Origin: Parabacteroides sp. AM08-6
GTDB taxonomy: Bacteria > Bacteroidota > Bacteroidia > Bacteroidales > Tannerellaceae
DNA: 64,000 nucleotides
Assembly (NCBI RefSeq): GCF_003473295.1
Contig: NZ_QRMP01000009.1
Span: 1-64,000, forward strand
Direction of reading: 5' to 3'
Below the pieces are notes generated by a model. The model was given only the letters and a program-made list of their open reading frames with translations, had not been told where the DNA came from and made no database searches. A program made the position numbers and the translations under genes. Of this stretch, positions 26,336 to 35,867 are shown one piece after another. Every line of letters starts with the position of its first letter. Position 1 is the first letter of the stretch.

Positions 26336-27523
26336 TCAGGCCTTCGCCTTCTTCACGTTATACCGGTACGCCCAGCATGCTGTCAGGAAATAGATAGCAC
26401 ATTGTATCCACAGCGTAACATATTCCGTATGGATTTCGGCCATCGAGGCATGCATGGAATTAAGTTTCACGTATGCCAAGGTAGCCGGAGCCGCCGGAAT
26501 AATATAATGAGAAGCTTTCCAGTACCAAGGCATTAACTCCAATGGATAAGAAACGCCGGAAAGAAAAATCAGACCTACGGAAAAGAACGCTATCATCAAC
26601 AAAGGTGCATCCGAATCAGTAAAAACAATCGATGCCGTCAACCCGAAAAAACTTGTTGACAATAGAAACGGTATCAGAAGCATGATGACATAAAGCGGAT
26701 TCCCCACATCCGGCAATCCGAAAATCAGAGGTATCAATCCCAAAAGAAAGAGTGCGAAGATAGCATAAAGTATGCCATAGACAAACGTCTTCCCTGTCAC
26801 AATCCGCATCATTTGTCCGAAAGTAGGGTGAATAAAATGGCTCAGCGAACGGGTTTGCCGCTCTTTCCCGCTAATCATTCCGATGACCATCAACAGCGTC
26901 TGGAACATAATCACAATCAGGACTGCCGGAATTAAATAAGTCCCATATCCTTTCGTATAATTATACAAAGCGGTCCCTACCACATTGAAAGGTTGTGCCG
27001 AAGTTATCTTGGTCGCATCTTCACGGGGAAGGAATACCAGCATATCCGGACGGGTATTCTCGTTCAAAGCCAGCATTGCGCCGGACGAAGCCTCCTGTAT
27101 CGCCAGATAATAAAGAAATGCGCTGGTTGTCTCATACATGATAAAAACAGACTCCTCACCACGTGATACACGCTCCTCGAAGTTCTCAGGAAGATACAAA
27201 ATACCGGCTACTTCATTTTTTTTCATCAACTCTTGCGCCTCCGCATAATCCACGCCGGTTGTCAGGATATTCACTTGTGGAGTAGCGTCCAGCAAACGGA
27301 TATATGAACGGCTCAGCTCACTTTTCGAGTTATCCACAACTGCAACCGGAACTTTCCTCACCACATCCGGAGCATACATATAATTATAGAGCAGGCCATA
27401 CATGAAGATGCCTCCCGTCAAGACCAACAGGATGGCATAACTGCCGGAAATAGTCCGGAACTCATTGCGAATAATAGTCGCAATATCGATAAGGCCTGCT
27501 TTTATTTCATTCGATGTTTTCAT
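26336..27523 (-). CDS. ABC-2 type permease (YhhJ/YbhR-like), second subunit
   Basis: A 395-residue inner-membrane protein with an N-terminal helix (about 28-48), a large periplasmic domain (about 50-180) and five further helices (about 195-380), the ABC2_membrane_3 layout. It works with the preceding permease, the HlyD-type adaptor and the TolC-type channel as an export machine for drugs or lipids. It overlaps the upstream permease gene by 17 bases. No ATPase gene lies in this cluster, which is unusual for ABC exporters. Confidence 0.9.
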   Translation of the reverse strand: MKTSNEIKAGLIDIATIIRNEFRTISGSYAILLVLTGGIFMYGLLYNYMYAPDVVRKVPVAVVDNSKSELSRSYIRLLDATPQVNILTTGVDYAEAQELMKKNEVAGILYLPENFEERVSRGEESVFIMYETTSAFLYYLAIQEASSGAMLALNENTRPDMLVFLPREDATKITSAQPFNVVGTALYNYTKGYGTYLIPAVLIVIMFQTLLMVIGMISGKERQTRSLSHFIHPTFGQMMRIVTGKTFVYGILYAIFALFLLGLIPLIFGLPDVGNPLYVIMLLIPFLLSTSFFGLTASIVFTDSDAPLLMIAFFSVGLIFLSGVSYPLELMPWYWKASHYIIPAAPATLAYVKLNSMHASMAEIHTEYVTLWIQCAIYFLTACWAYRYNVKKAKA

Positions 27524-28682
27524 ACTTATGACTTAATATTGCCCGTTTCAGATGTGGCAAAATCAATAACGCGACTAATAAGAAGCAGAACAGGGCACTA
27601 TAATTCTGCCAAGTATAAGCAAAACCGTAATCGCCATAGAGCAAATTCTGATTGATTTCGATAAAATGCCGTATCGGAAACAGAAACGAGGTATAATAAA
27701 CCGGTGCATACATGGAAGGAGCCGGGAACGTCACTCCCGAAAGAGTAGCCCCCAACGAACCGACCATCGAAACAACACTGATAATCAAGCTGAGCGCAGG
27801 AAATAAGGAGAACAGAAATACCGCCAATGCCTGCGAAGCTATCACAAACAAGATTGCCGTCAGGTTCAACGGCCAGAAACCACAAGAAAAGGGTATATTC
27901 ATCATCCCGAACATCACATAATTCCCGAAAACGCTCATGATGCCAAATATCACAGTATAGGGCAAGAGTTTTGCCACAACAGCCGTTCCGATATTCATCC
28001 GAGCCGTAGCAAGCCATTCATCACCGGTATGAAACTTGATTTCGCTGCCGATGGCATAGACGGTTGTCAGTAAAACAATCACTTGGAAAAATATAAAGAA
28101 GAAGGGATTACTCAGATAAACCGAATAATCCAAATCCGGATTAAACAGAGGATGGTTACTGGCTTTTACCGGCAACAGAAAGGTGGTAATCTGTTGTTCG
28201 TCCACCCCCAAAGCTGTTGCCTGCATGACGACAGGCCCCAGCGACAAGGTACGCAGAAGCGTCTCGAAAGCCCCTCTAACCTCACCGCCCACACTCAAAA
28301 GCGCGTAATGATAATAGTAAGAAAGAGTAGCTTCCCGCCCTCCCGTGACATCCGCCTCGAAATTGCCGGGTATGACTAAATAGCCGTATATTTCCTTCGC
28401 CTGCGTAGCCTTCCGGGCAGCCTCCGCATCAATAAAATGCCGGATGACGCGAAAGGTCGGAACAGCCTCCACTTGCCGGCTGATTTCACGCGACATGACC
28501 GTCTGGTCTTGGTCGACGATGCCTACCGGAATATTTTCCATCTGCCCGTTCCCGAATATCGTGGACATAAAGAAAATGCAGAAAAGAGGCAAGACGATGC
28601 AAACGCCAAAATACAGGCGCCTCGAAACCATCCGCTTCAATTCCCGTCGGAGAACGGCCACAAAAGGACTCTGTTTCTTCAT
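27507..28682 (-). CDS. ABC-2 type permease (YhhJ/YbhS-like), first subunit
   Basis: A 391-residue paralogue of the downstream permease with the same layout: a first helix at about 25-42, a periplasmic domain (about 45-175, with VGIVDQDQTVMSREISRQVE) and C-terminal helices to about 375. It starts 3 bases after the adaptor gene ends. The paired permeases probably form a heterodimer; the ATP-binding subunit must come from elsewhere, because none is encoded nearby. Confidence 0.9.
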   Translation of the reverse strand: MKKQSPFVAVLRRELKRMVSRRLYFGVCIVLPLFCIFFMSTIFGNGQMENIPVGIVDQDQTVMSREISRQVEAVPTFRVIRHFIDAEAARKATQAKEIYGYLVIPGNFEADVTGGREATLSYYYHYALLSVGGEVRGAFETLLRTLSLGPVVMQATALGVDEQQITTFLLPVKASNHPLFNPDLDYSVYLSNPFFFIFFQVIVLLTTVYAIGSEIKFHTGDEWLATARMNIGTAVVAKLLPYTVIFGIMSVFGNYVMFGMMNIPFSCGFWPLNLTAILFVIASQALAVFLFSLFPALSLIISVVSMVGSLGATLSGVTFPAPSMYAPVYYTSFLFPIRHFIEINQNLLYGDYGFAYTWQNYSALFCFLLVALLILPHLKRAILSHKYENIE

Positions 28683-28685
28683 TTT

Positions 28686-29678
28686 TTATTTTATCTTATC
28701 TAATTCCACCAATACGGACATTCCGGGTCGCAGGCCTTCCACACGGGAAACGGGCAACGCATGTATCTCGAAAGTACGCAAATCGTAGCTGCCCACCTGC
28801 TTCGTCGATTTCCAGGTAGCGAAGCTGCCCAACGGACTGACGTAATTAATTTTGAATTCGATGCCTTTTTTATCGATAGCGGGAACATCCGCCACAAACG
28901 TGCCTCCCATCGGGAAAAACGGCAAACGGTCTTCACGGACATTCAGCACGACATGTACATCATCCAGGACAATCAAATTCATTATCGGCATTCCCGCTCC
29001 CACCAATTCGCCCCGCTTGAGAAAAATGGTGGAAATCTGTCCCGCTTCCGGAGCCGTAAGCCGGGCATCCTGCAAGAGAGCGGCAACCTCTTCGACCGTT
29101 CCCTGAGCGGCATTTACCAGCGAACGGGCACTTTCCTTATCCTGGATTTGCGCTCCGTCGAGTGCCATCTGATACTGGTTGTAGGCAGCCCGCTCACCGG
29201 CAACGGCAGCATCATACAAGGCTTTCACCTCGTCGCGACGCTGGGAGGTGACAACGCTGTCCTTATATAAAGTCTCGATACGGCGATAAGTGGTCCGCGC
29301 CAGTTCCAGGTCGGATTTGGATTTGTTCCAGAGCTGTTGCATCGTGGCAATTATCTGCTTCCTCGTCCCTTCATCTATTTTTTGATGTTGGAAACGGGCA
29401 ATATTTTCGAGCGCATTTACTTGTTGGTATTTGGCAAGCGCTTCGGGGCTGTTGATGACAACAAGCGTATCTCCGGCTTTCACGTTTTGTCCTTCCTTCA
29501 CCAGAAACGTGTCGATGCGTCCGGGCAGTTTCCCGGAAATCCGTATTTCCGTCGCTTCAATCTGCCCTTGCAGGATAACCGGTTTCTTTTTCAGCAAGAG
29601 TATCCCGGCTACCGAGACTACGATGACGATTAGCAGGACTGCGACAAAAGAGATTGTCAGGTATTTTTTTGTTTCCAT
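28686..29678 (-). CDS. HlyD/EmrA-type periplasmic adaptor
   Basis: A 330-residue membrane fusion protein linking the inner-membrane permeases to the outer-membrane channel. It has an N-terminal anchor (about 8-29), a biotinyl-lipoyl-like half motif (LPGRIDTFLVKEGQNVKAGD, about 50-69), an alpha-hairpin (about 85-190) and a second lipoyl half (LTAPEAGQISTIFLKRGELV, about 208-227), followed by a beta-barrel domain. It is third in the operon, after the TolC-like gene and a 42-bp repeat array. Confidence 0.93.
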   Translation of the reverse strand: METKKYLTISFVAVLLIVIVVSVAGILLLKKKPVILQGQIEATEIRISGKLPGRIDTFLVKEGQNVKAGDTLVVINSPEALAKYQQVNALENIARFQHQKIDEGTRKQIIATMQQLWNKSKSDLELARTTYRRIETLYKDSVVTSQRRDEVKALYDAAVAGERAAYNQYQMALDGAQIQDKESARSLVNAAQGTVEEVAALLQDARLTAPEAGQISTIFLKRGELVGAGMPIMNLIVLDDVHVVLNVREDRLPFFPMGGTFVADVPAIDKKGIEFKINYVSPLGSFATWKSTKQVGSYDLRTFEIHALPVSRVEGLRPGMSVLVELDKIK

Positions 29679-29694
29679 ATTGATTATTATTATT

Positions 29695-30018
29695 TCAATC
29701 CAAAAGTTCTTTTTTTATGATTTTATAGTTTCCGAGAGCTCCGGAGAGGCTTCTCCCTAAGGAGAAATGGTCGCTGAGTGCTCCAAAGAGGCTTCTCCCC
29801 ACGGAAAAGTCATTATTGAGTGCTTCGGGGTCGTTTTTACCTAAGGAGAAGCAGCCGTTGAGTGCTTCGGGAAGGTTTCTCCTTAGGGAGAAAGCATTTC
29901 GGAGTGCTTCGGGAACATTTTTACCGGAAGAGAAGCCATTTCGAAGTACTCCGAAGGCGTTTTTACCTAAGGAAGAGCCGTTTCCGGAACGAAAGTGATA
30001 TTTCACACACGAATACAA
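29695..30018 (-). CDS. Possible repeat-encoded small protein within the efflux operon
   Basis: A 107-residue frame starting at the base after the TolC-like stop codon and ending 16 bases before the adaptor start. It is almost wholly made of 14-residue repeats of the type xFSLGKNxPEALRN. The DNA has six 42-bp units. There is no signal peptide or known domain. Because the period is a multiple of three, any frame open in one unit tends to stay open, and the plus strand is open too, so the coding call is weak. It may be an untranslated spacer. Confidence 0.3.
   Translation of the reverse strand: MYSCVKYHFRSGNGSSLGKNAFGVLRNGFSSGKNVPEALRNAFSLRRNLPEALNGCFSLGKNDPEALNNDFSVGRSLFGALSDHFSLGRSLSGALGNYKIIKKELLD
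29734..29985. repeat. Tandem array of six diverged 42-bp units
   Basis: Anchors GAGAGCT, GAGTGCT (four times) and the variant AAGTACT lie at 29734, 29776, 29818, 29860, 29902 and 29944, exactly 42 bases apart. The units differ by substitutions but not by length. Several contain a hairpin such as TTCTCC-CTAA-GGAGAA or TTTCTCC-TTAG-GGAGAAA. The array lies between two genes of one export operon. Confidence 0.9.
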
Positions 30019-31452
30019 CTACAAAATCTCCGTCTTCCCGTCCCTCCGATACTGCTCGAAAGCCTCCGGAATGCCGCAAACAGACAACAGGTTGGCGAGA
30101 GCGACATCATATTGATAATAAGCCAGCAGAAAAGCCGTCTTTACCTTCGAAAGCATCACCTCGGCATCCACCACATCCGAAGAGGTTGCCATGCCCTCCT
30201 GAAATGATTTCATCCGGATACGAACCAGTTCGTTGCTCATTTCAAGCGTCGTATTCAGAGCCTTCACATTGTCGAGGGCATTTTGCATCTGCGTATGGAA
30301 CTTATCGACACCTACCTGCAAATCGGTAACGGCTTTATCCTTCCCGATAGCCAGCGACTGACGGGTGAGGCGAGCTTGGCGGATAGTTTTTTCCCGCTCC
30401 AACCCGTCGAATATATTCCAGGTGAAACCGACGCCAATCATCGTGCGGGGCATCAGATATTTGTCGACTCCGTCCGAATAAAGCGTCTGCTTGCCTATAA
30501 GGGCGATATTCGGCAGATAACCGGCACGGCCGATTTTCAAATTATCCTCAGCTATGTTTTCCTGCAATCTCAATTGATTGACCGTATAATTACTGAAAGG
30601 AATCATCTCCTTGAAATAAGTTGCCGAGGGGAAACTCTCGTTTATAAAGAGAGAAGTCGTGGTGCGGATGTCCGTATTGTCATCCACATTAATGAGGCTT
30701 TTAAGTGCCTGGGCGGCCACTTCCAAATCTTTGCGGGCCGACTCCAATTCGCGTTTGGCTTCCTCCATGCTGACTTGGGCAAAAAGACGCTCGGCACGGT
30801 TTATCATTCCCTCCTGTTCCAATTTTAAAGCCTGGTCGTAATGCGTTTTCAGCGAACGATACGTTTCCTCTTTCACCTCCACGACACGTTGTCCCAGACG
30901 AAGGCCGAAGTAGCTTTCTATCAAGAGAGCTTGCTGGCTCGCATTGACCTGGCCTTGATTCGCCTCGGCTATGGCCACCATTGTCCGGCCTATTTTACCG
31001 GCATAAATACGCTTACCTCCGGCAAAAACAGGCCAGGTAAGATTTGCATCTATGGAAGTGATATTTTGCGAAATAAGGGGAAGCGTTAATGTATTCTGTC
31101 CTATCTTATCGAGGATGGACGAAATAAACCGGTCGTCGGGAATGATGGTGTGAACAAAATCCTTGGCAGGTCCGGTAAATTGGCTTAAAGATTGCCGGAC
31201 CTCCACCGGGTTCGACATGTGCACGAAAGTGCCGGCGGCACTGACATTCGGATACCAAAAGGCGTTTAGCTTCTGATGCTCGTTCTTTGCCATTTCCACC
31301 TCCTTTCCCGCAATCTTCAGGCTTTTATTTTCCCGGTGAAGCAGCGAAAGAGATTGCTCCAGCGAAAGCTCGACCGTATCCGTCTGCGCTGAAACGAAGA
31401 TGGGAAGAAGAGACAGCAAGGCAATGCCGAAATGCGTTAAGTTATAAATCAT
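30019..31452 (-). CDS. TolC family outer-membrane channel
   Basis: A 477-residue outer-membrane efflux protein with a signal peptide (about 1-22), two repeats of the OEP domain and long periplasmic helices (LELSLEQSLSLLHRENKSLK at about 27-46; LRLGQRVVEVKEETYRSLKT at about 182-201). It is the first gene of the operon that continues with the repeat array, the adaptor and two permeases, giving a complete export route minus the ATPase. Confidence 0.92.
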   Translation of the reverse strand: MIYNLTHFGIALLSLLPIFVSAQTDTVELSLEQSLSLLHRENKSLKIAGKEVEMAKNEHQKLNAFWYPNVSAAGTFVHMSNPVEVRQSLSQFTGPAKDFVHTIIPDDRFISSILDKIGQNTLTLPLISQNITSIDANLTWPVFAGGKRIYAGKIGRTMVAIAEANQGQVNASQQALLIESYFGLRLGQRVVEVKEETYRSLKTHYDQALKLEQEGMINRAERLFAQVSMEEAKRELESARKDLEVAAQALKSLINVDDNTDIRTTTSLFINESFPSATYFKEMIPFSNYTVNQLRLQENIAEDNLKIGRAGYLPNIALIGKQTLYSDGVDKYLMPRTMIGVGFTWNIFDGLEREKTIRQARLTRQSLAIGKDKAVTDLQVGVDKFHTQMQNALDNVKALNTTLEMSNELVRIRMKSFQEGMATSSDVVDAEVMLSKVKTAFLLAYYQYDVALANLLSVCGIPEAFEQYRRDGKTEIL

Positions 31453-31520
31453 AAATGTGTCTAAATTTAGTTTTGTGCAAAATTTATGACTTATAACAAG
31501 AGGCCGGACAGGATTGTTTT

Positions 31521-32726
31521 CTATTTCTTTTTCTTCAGATTAGGTAAAAACCAGGTAACCAAACCAATCAAAGGCATATAACCGCAGACATTATAAACAC
31601 TCTCAATGCCGTAACGGTCCGCCATATTTCCTAAAACAGCGGAAGCGATGCCCGCAACCCCGAATGCGAACCCGAAGAAAAGTCCCGAAACCAATCCCAA
31701 TTTGTAAGGCAACAATTCCTGCGCGTAAACCAGAATAGCCGGAAAAGCGGACGAAAGCGTCAGACCGACACAAAAACTAAGTATCGCCGTCAGATACAAA
31801 TTATCCACATGCGGCATCATCAGCGTAAAAGGAGCCGCTCCCAAGATTGATGCCCAAATCACATACTTCCGCCCTACCCGGTCGCCGATAGGTCCGCCCA
31901 TCAGTGTGCCGATTGCCGTTGCTATCAGGAAGGTAAACAGAAACAGTTGCGAAGCCTGCACGCTGACGCCGAACTTTTCAATCAGGTAGAAAGTATAATA
32001 GCTGTTCAAACTCGCCATATAGATATATTTGGAAAAAATCAAAATCAACAGAATAGAGATAGAGAAAATAGTTTGCCCCAAAGGAAGCGGCATCTCCACG
32101 CGATTTGCTCCAACTCCCCTATCCTCTCTTTTCAGCCGCAGCAACAACCCTTTATACCAATGTCCGACCGGTATCATCACCATAATCGCAATAAAAGCCA
32201 ATATAGCGAACAAAGCAATATGCCTTCGTCCGTAAGGAGCCACAAAAACCGCCGCCAGCAACGGCCCCAGCGAACCGCCCAGATTACCGCCAACCTGGAA
32301 AAGCGACTGCGCCAGTCCCCGCTTCCCTCCCGAAGCCAATGAAGTCAGTCGCGAAGCCTCCGGATGAAAAACCGACGACCCGACTCCGACCAACGCCACG
32401 GAGCATAAAACCCACGGCAACGAATTGGCAAATGCCAAGCTTAACAATCCCACCAATGTGAAACTCATGCCCGTGGGCAACGACCATGCGGAAGGCCATT
32501 TGTCGAAAAACAATCCCGTCAACGGCTGGAACACAGATGCCGCAAGCTGGTAGACCAACGTTATTAGCCCGATTTGAGCAAAACTAAGTCCCAAATCCTC
32601 TTTAAAAAGAGGATAAACAGCCGAGATAACGGACTGCAACGAATCATTCAAACAATGTGAAATACTTAATGCGACAAGTATGCTAAATGTTATTCCGCTT
32701 GTAGATTGTGCTTTGTTTTGTTCCAT
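31521..32726 (-). CDS. MFS exporter, fosmidomycin-resistance (Fsr)-like
   Basis: A 401-residue transporter with twelve predicted helices. The first helix motif SHCLNDSLQSVISAVYPLF (about 23-41) and the loop motifs GPIGDRVGRK (about 279-288) and ALVGVGSSVFHPEASR (about 115-130) are typical of the FSR family, which exports fosmidomycin and related compounds. The actual substrate is not known. It has its own promoter and ends 69 bases from the TolC-like gene that follows in the same direction. Confidence 0.88.
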   Translation of the reverse strand: MEQNKAQSTSGITFSILVALSISHCLNDSLQSVISAVYPLFKEDLGLSFAQIGLITLVYQLAASVFQPLTGLFFDKWPSAWSLPTGMSFTLVGLLSLAFANSLPWVLCSVALVGVGSSVFHPEASRLTSLASGGKRGLAQSLFQVGGNLGGSLGPLLAAVFVAPYGRRHIALFAILAFIAIMVMIPVGHWYKGLLLRLKREDRGVGANRVEMPLPLGQTIFSISILLILIFSKYIYMASLNSYYTFYLIEKFGVSVQASQLFLFTFLIATAIGTLMGGPIGDRVGRKYVIWASILGAAPFTLMMPHVDNLYLTAILSFCVGLTLSSAFPAILVYAQELLPYKLGLVSGLFFGFAFGVAGIASAVLGNMADRYGIESVYNVCGYMPLIGLVTWFLPNLKKKK

Positions 32727-32757
32727 TTTTTATATATCTTCTTGCCTCTTCGGGCTG

Positions 32758-32765
32758 CAAATGTA
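32758..32765 (-). promoter_or_regulatory. -7 box of the MFS gene
   Basis: TACATTTG on the minus strand, about 30 bases before the start codon at 32726. Confidence 0.55.
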
Positions 32766-33139
32766 CGCATAAATACACACACTGTTAAGAAAATAATCAA
32801 AATGTTCGTTTTAACAAATAAATTTTATCAGTTTGCAAACGACAGAGGTTGCAATCCAAGCATTTATCCGCATTTTAACCATAGTTAATATCAACTTTTA
32901 TTTCAGTTATTTTTAATTCTTTACGTAAAAGGCCGTGAGCCAAATGCCTTTTAGCTTGTTTTAATTGCGAACGTCTAAACAAAGAAACATGGAATGATAA
33001 ATTTAAACCATAGCATACTGGACCGGAGTAGGAAAGGAATCTTGTATCCATCTCTCCCGAAACCTACGCCAAATTCCCCCTATCTCCCTTATCGCCCTGA
33101 TGTAAGAGCTCAGTTTCGCTCCGGGACAGTATCTAAGGT
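32766..33139. other. Intergenic region with one hairpin
   Basis: No gene is supported. AAAAGGC at 32927-32933 pairs with GCCTTTT at 32946-32952 and may terminate the FHA message. The remainder shows no clear structure. Confidence 0.45.
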
Positions 33140-33691
33140 TTATTCAACAAAATCCGTTTCTTCCTCCTCTCCTCCCGGCACATGAAGTATAAAAGTTGTA
33201 GCACCGATGGTAACAATGGCACCTTCGCCGATTTGCACCTGTTCCTTCTTGCCTAAAATAACACTCTTGAGGAAAGTTCCGGTCAGGCTGGGGAAATCGC
33301 GCAGCGTATAAATCAATTTACCCTGTTTGTTTTCTTTTACATGGATAACACAGTGCTTGCGCCCCATACTCGGGTCGCTGGTAATAATCGGGACATCCAC
33401 GCCATCCGTATCTTTATTACGACGCCCGATTACATTGTCGCCCATGACTAAAGGCAATTCCTGTTTAAAGCCAAACGTATTTTCAATCACTGTTATATAG
33501 CCGCAGGAAAAATCCGGTTCTTTCACCTCCTTTTCCTGTCCGCTTTCCGTTCGAACCACCTTCCGGCCTAACTTAATCTTAAATTGGGAACCGCATTGAG
33601 GACAAACGAAAGCCAAAATCTTGCCTTCGGAATATTTCGTCTCATCAAAAGCCAACTGATTATCACATTTCGGACAGAAAACTCTTTTCAT
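33140..33691 (-). CDS. Zinc-ribbon plus FHA-domain protein
   Basis: A 183-residue cytoplasmic protein. The first 45 residues form a zinc ribbon with CPKC (about 6-9) and CPQC (about 34-37). An FHA domain follows (about 80-175) with GRRNKDTDGVD, SDPSMGRKHCVI and a late Asn/Gly turn region, so it should bind phosphothreonine peptides. Such proteins act in Ser/Thr kinase or secretion signalling; no kinase gene is adjacent. A -7 box (TACCTTTG) lies at 33736-33729. Confidence 0.85.
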   Translation of the reverse strand: MKRVFCPKCDNQLAFDETKYSEGKILAFVCPQCGSQFKIKLGRKVVRTESGQEKEVKEPDFSCGYITVIENTFGFKQELPLVMGDNVIGRRNKDTDGVDVPIITSDPSMGRKHCVIHVKENKQGKLIYTLRDFPSLTGTFLKSVILGKKEQVQIGEGAIVTIGATTFILHVPGGEEEETDFVE

Positions 33692-33728
33692 ATCTATTTC
33701 TTTCGGATTATCGACATTTTATTTACGG

Positions 33729-33736
33729 CAAAGGTA
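33729..33736 (-). promoter_or_regulatory. -7 box of the FHA gene
   Basis: TACCTTTG on the minus strand, 37 bases before the start codon. Confidence 0.6.
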
Positions 33737-33914
33737 CGTTTTTTCGGCAAACTATAAAAAATCGGCCATTTCTACCTAAACAAATTCCAGAAAACTCTTA
33801 CATAATCTTTGCGAACACAACTTTATTAATTCGACAATCCTTATTTTTTTATTTATTCAATAGGAAAACATACCAAGATATTAAATAATGTATTATTTTT
33901 ATCAAAAAAATAAT

Positions 33915-34412
33915 ATGGAAAAAGTAGTAAACATCACGTGGAGCAACTCCGTTAAATCAATTACAGGCATTTGTGTCATTTTAGTGCTTTGTATCTTTTA
34001 TTATATTATCAAATCCGGTTCTTTCAAAACAAATTTGTTACTCCCAACATGCCTTATCTTAATCCTTGGAGTATTGGCATACTTCATGACACAGGCGCCA
34101 ACCTCACTTCATCTTTCCGAAACAAGCCTAACCTTAAAAAAGATAATAGGCAAAATAGAAATACCTTATAAGGACATTCAAAATATAGAAAAATACAATT
34201 TCAACCAAGGAGATACCAGGATTGTTGGAAGTGGTGGATTTTGCGGTTATGTCGGGACATTCAAGAACAACACATTTGGTAAATACTCCTGCTATGTTGG
34301 AGATGCACAGCAGGCATTTCTTATACAAACAAAAGAGAATAAGTATTATGTATTAAGTTGCGACAATAGTATATCTATTATTAATGACATTAAACAAGAG
34401 ATACGAAAATAA
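33915..34412 (+). CDS. Membrane protein with bacterial PH-like domain
   Basis: A 165-residue protein (174 if the ATG at 33888 is used). Two hydrophobic segments (about 15-35 and 42-60) are followed by a beta-rich domain with LHLSETSLTLKKIIGKIEIP and YVLSCDNSISIINDIKQEI, the pattern of bacterial pleckstrin-homology domains (bPH). The function is unknown. The gene is AT-rich compared with its neighbours and converges with the acyltransferase gene after 11 bases. Confidence 0.6.
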   Translation: MEKVVNITWSNSVKSITGICVILVLCIFYYIIKSGSFKTNLLLPTCLILILGVLAYFMTQAPTSLHLSETSLTLKKIIGKIEIPYKDIQNIEKYNFNQGDTRIVGSGGFCGYVGTFKNNTFGKYSCYVGDAQQAFLIQTKENKYYVLSCDNSISIINDIKQEIRK

Positions 34413-34423
34413 CAACTTTAATT

Positions 34424-35581
34424 TTATCCCACCAAATATTTTGCCTTCTTTCCCATCCATTTGTAAATGGATGATACAATCAGCCAGGAAACTCCGAAAG
34501 CGACTACCGCCGCGGCCGGAATTTGCAAACCCATCGGAATACCGATTGTACGCATCAAAACGACAGACGGACCGGTAAAGAAATAATGTATCATGTAAAC
34601 GCCGAAACCGCATAAAGTCAAATTGGCTAAAGCACGTTTCACAACATCCGAACGAACCTTCACCTTCTTTGCCAGCAGGAAACAAGGAATTGTCATCATG
34701 ACCACATTCAGGGAACAATAGGTAAAGAATAATTCCAACATCTCATCGCTATATTCCGGAAGAGAGGTGATATGGCGAAAACCGAAGAAAGTAACCGCAT
34801 ATCCGACTAAGAACATCGGTATACCGAACATCAATATCCTGCTTAACGGCCAGTCATGGTTCCGCAAGTAATGCCCCAACAATAAATATCCGTTGAAACC
34901 GGCAAACATATACAACATGTTGAAAGAGTTCCAGGAACAACCTCCCCATATATAAGGATTGACATACTGATAATAATAAGGTAAAAGCGTCGTCACTCCC
35001 CAAGCAACCAAGAACCAGAGCTTCGCTTTCTCCGACGCTTTTTCTACCCACGCCGAGAAAATCGGCATATACAAATACAAGCCGATAAGCAAATAGATAT
35101 ACCACATATGCACATCCAGTAAAGAGAAATTAAAAGGTATCTGCGCGATATATCCCAATGATACACTGAGAGATTGGCGGGTAACTTCTTCACCCGCATA
35201 AGGAAAAAAGTCTAAAATAACATCCGGGGAAAGCCCTAATAAACCGGTAACCCAAGGAAATAAGTTATAGATGACAGACCATATCAGAAACGGCCAAAGC
35301 ACACGGGAAATACGCTTTTTATAAAACATGGAAGTATCCCCTTTTACCGGCAACAGCAAAGCCCCGGTTATCATTACGAAAAGCGGAACGCAAGGACGCA
35401 AAAAAGAACCCCAGGCAGCTCCCCAGAATTTTATCTCCTCAATATTGGCAGGCGGTTCGCCCGGATAAAAATTAAACGGATCGGCACTATGGCAACAAAC
35501 AACGGTAAACATAGCAACAAATCGCACCACATCCAACCATACAACATGTTCTTTCGTAACAGACAAATTTACATCTCTCAT
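34424..35581 (-). CDS. Acyltransferase family 3 membrane protein (OatA/WecH-like)
   Basis: A 385-residue integral membrane protein with about ten helices. The family N-terminus is clear: VVRFVAMFTVVCCHSADPF (about 18-36), with the catalytic His in the first helix, and RVLWPFLIWSVIYNLFPWV (about 91-109). These enzymes move acetyl or succinyl groups onto surface sugars or peptidoglycan; the acceptor is unknown. It is the last chromosomal gene before the ICE. A -7 box (TACTTTTG) lies at 35615-35608. Confidence 0.88.
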   Translation of the reverse strand: MRDVNLSVTKEHVVWLDVVRFVAMFTVVCCHSADPFNFYPGEPPANIEEIKFWGAAWGSFLRPCVPLFVMITGALLLPVKGDTSMFYKKRISRVLWPFLIWSVIYNLFPWVTGLLGLSPDVILDFFPYAGEEVTRQSLSVSLGYIAQIPFNFSLLDVHMWYIYLLIGLYLYMPIFSAWVEKASEKAKLWFLVAWGVTTLLPYYYQYVNPYIWGGCSWNSFNMLYMFAGFNGYLLLGHYLRNHDWPLSRILMFGIPMFLVGYAVTFFGFRHITSLPEYSDEMLELFFTYCSLNVVMMTIPCFLLAKKVKVRSDVVKRALANLTLCGFGVYMIHYFFTGPSVVLMRTIGIPMGLQIPAAAVVAFGVSWLIVSSIYKWMGKKAKYLVG

Positions 35582-35607
35582 AAAAATAACAACTATTAGT
35601 TTAACTG

Positions 35608-35615
35608 CAAAAGTA
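35608..35615 (-). promoter_or_regulatory. -7 box of the acyltransferase gene
   Basis: TACTTTTG on the minus strand, 27 bases before the start codon at 35581. Confidence 0.55.
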
Positions 35616-35867
35616 CAAATCCTTTTAGTATATTTGTGATAGTGTGAAGTATTTTATTTGACTATCAACGATTTGTAGTAAACTCGCATGAGAACGGGCA
35701 ACGGATAAGAAAATGCCGGATTGTTCAGAACCACCATGTTCCTCATGCTTTCAAATAACTCTTTTATCAATGCAAAGATAGCATTTTTTCTGTAAAGGCC
35801 GGTAATAATCCGGTCAAAATCTTATGAAATAGTCCTATCGGAAAGAGCTGCCATCCCGTAGCCGAGT
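35616..35867. other. Chromosome/ICE junction region, attachment site not resolved
   Basis: Between the last chromosomal gene and the first ICE element. The left ICE end must lie near here, because everything from 35.87 kb on belongs to the element, but I see no tRNA, no clear direct repeat and no integrase gene, and the other end is outside the window. A minus-strand TATCTTTG is present at 35780-35773 without a clear -33 box. Confidence 0.4.

Noticed and set aside
35616..35867. ICE attachment site
   Set aside because: No direct repeat can be confirmed without the other end of the element, so none was called.
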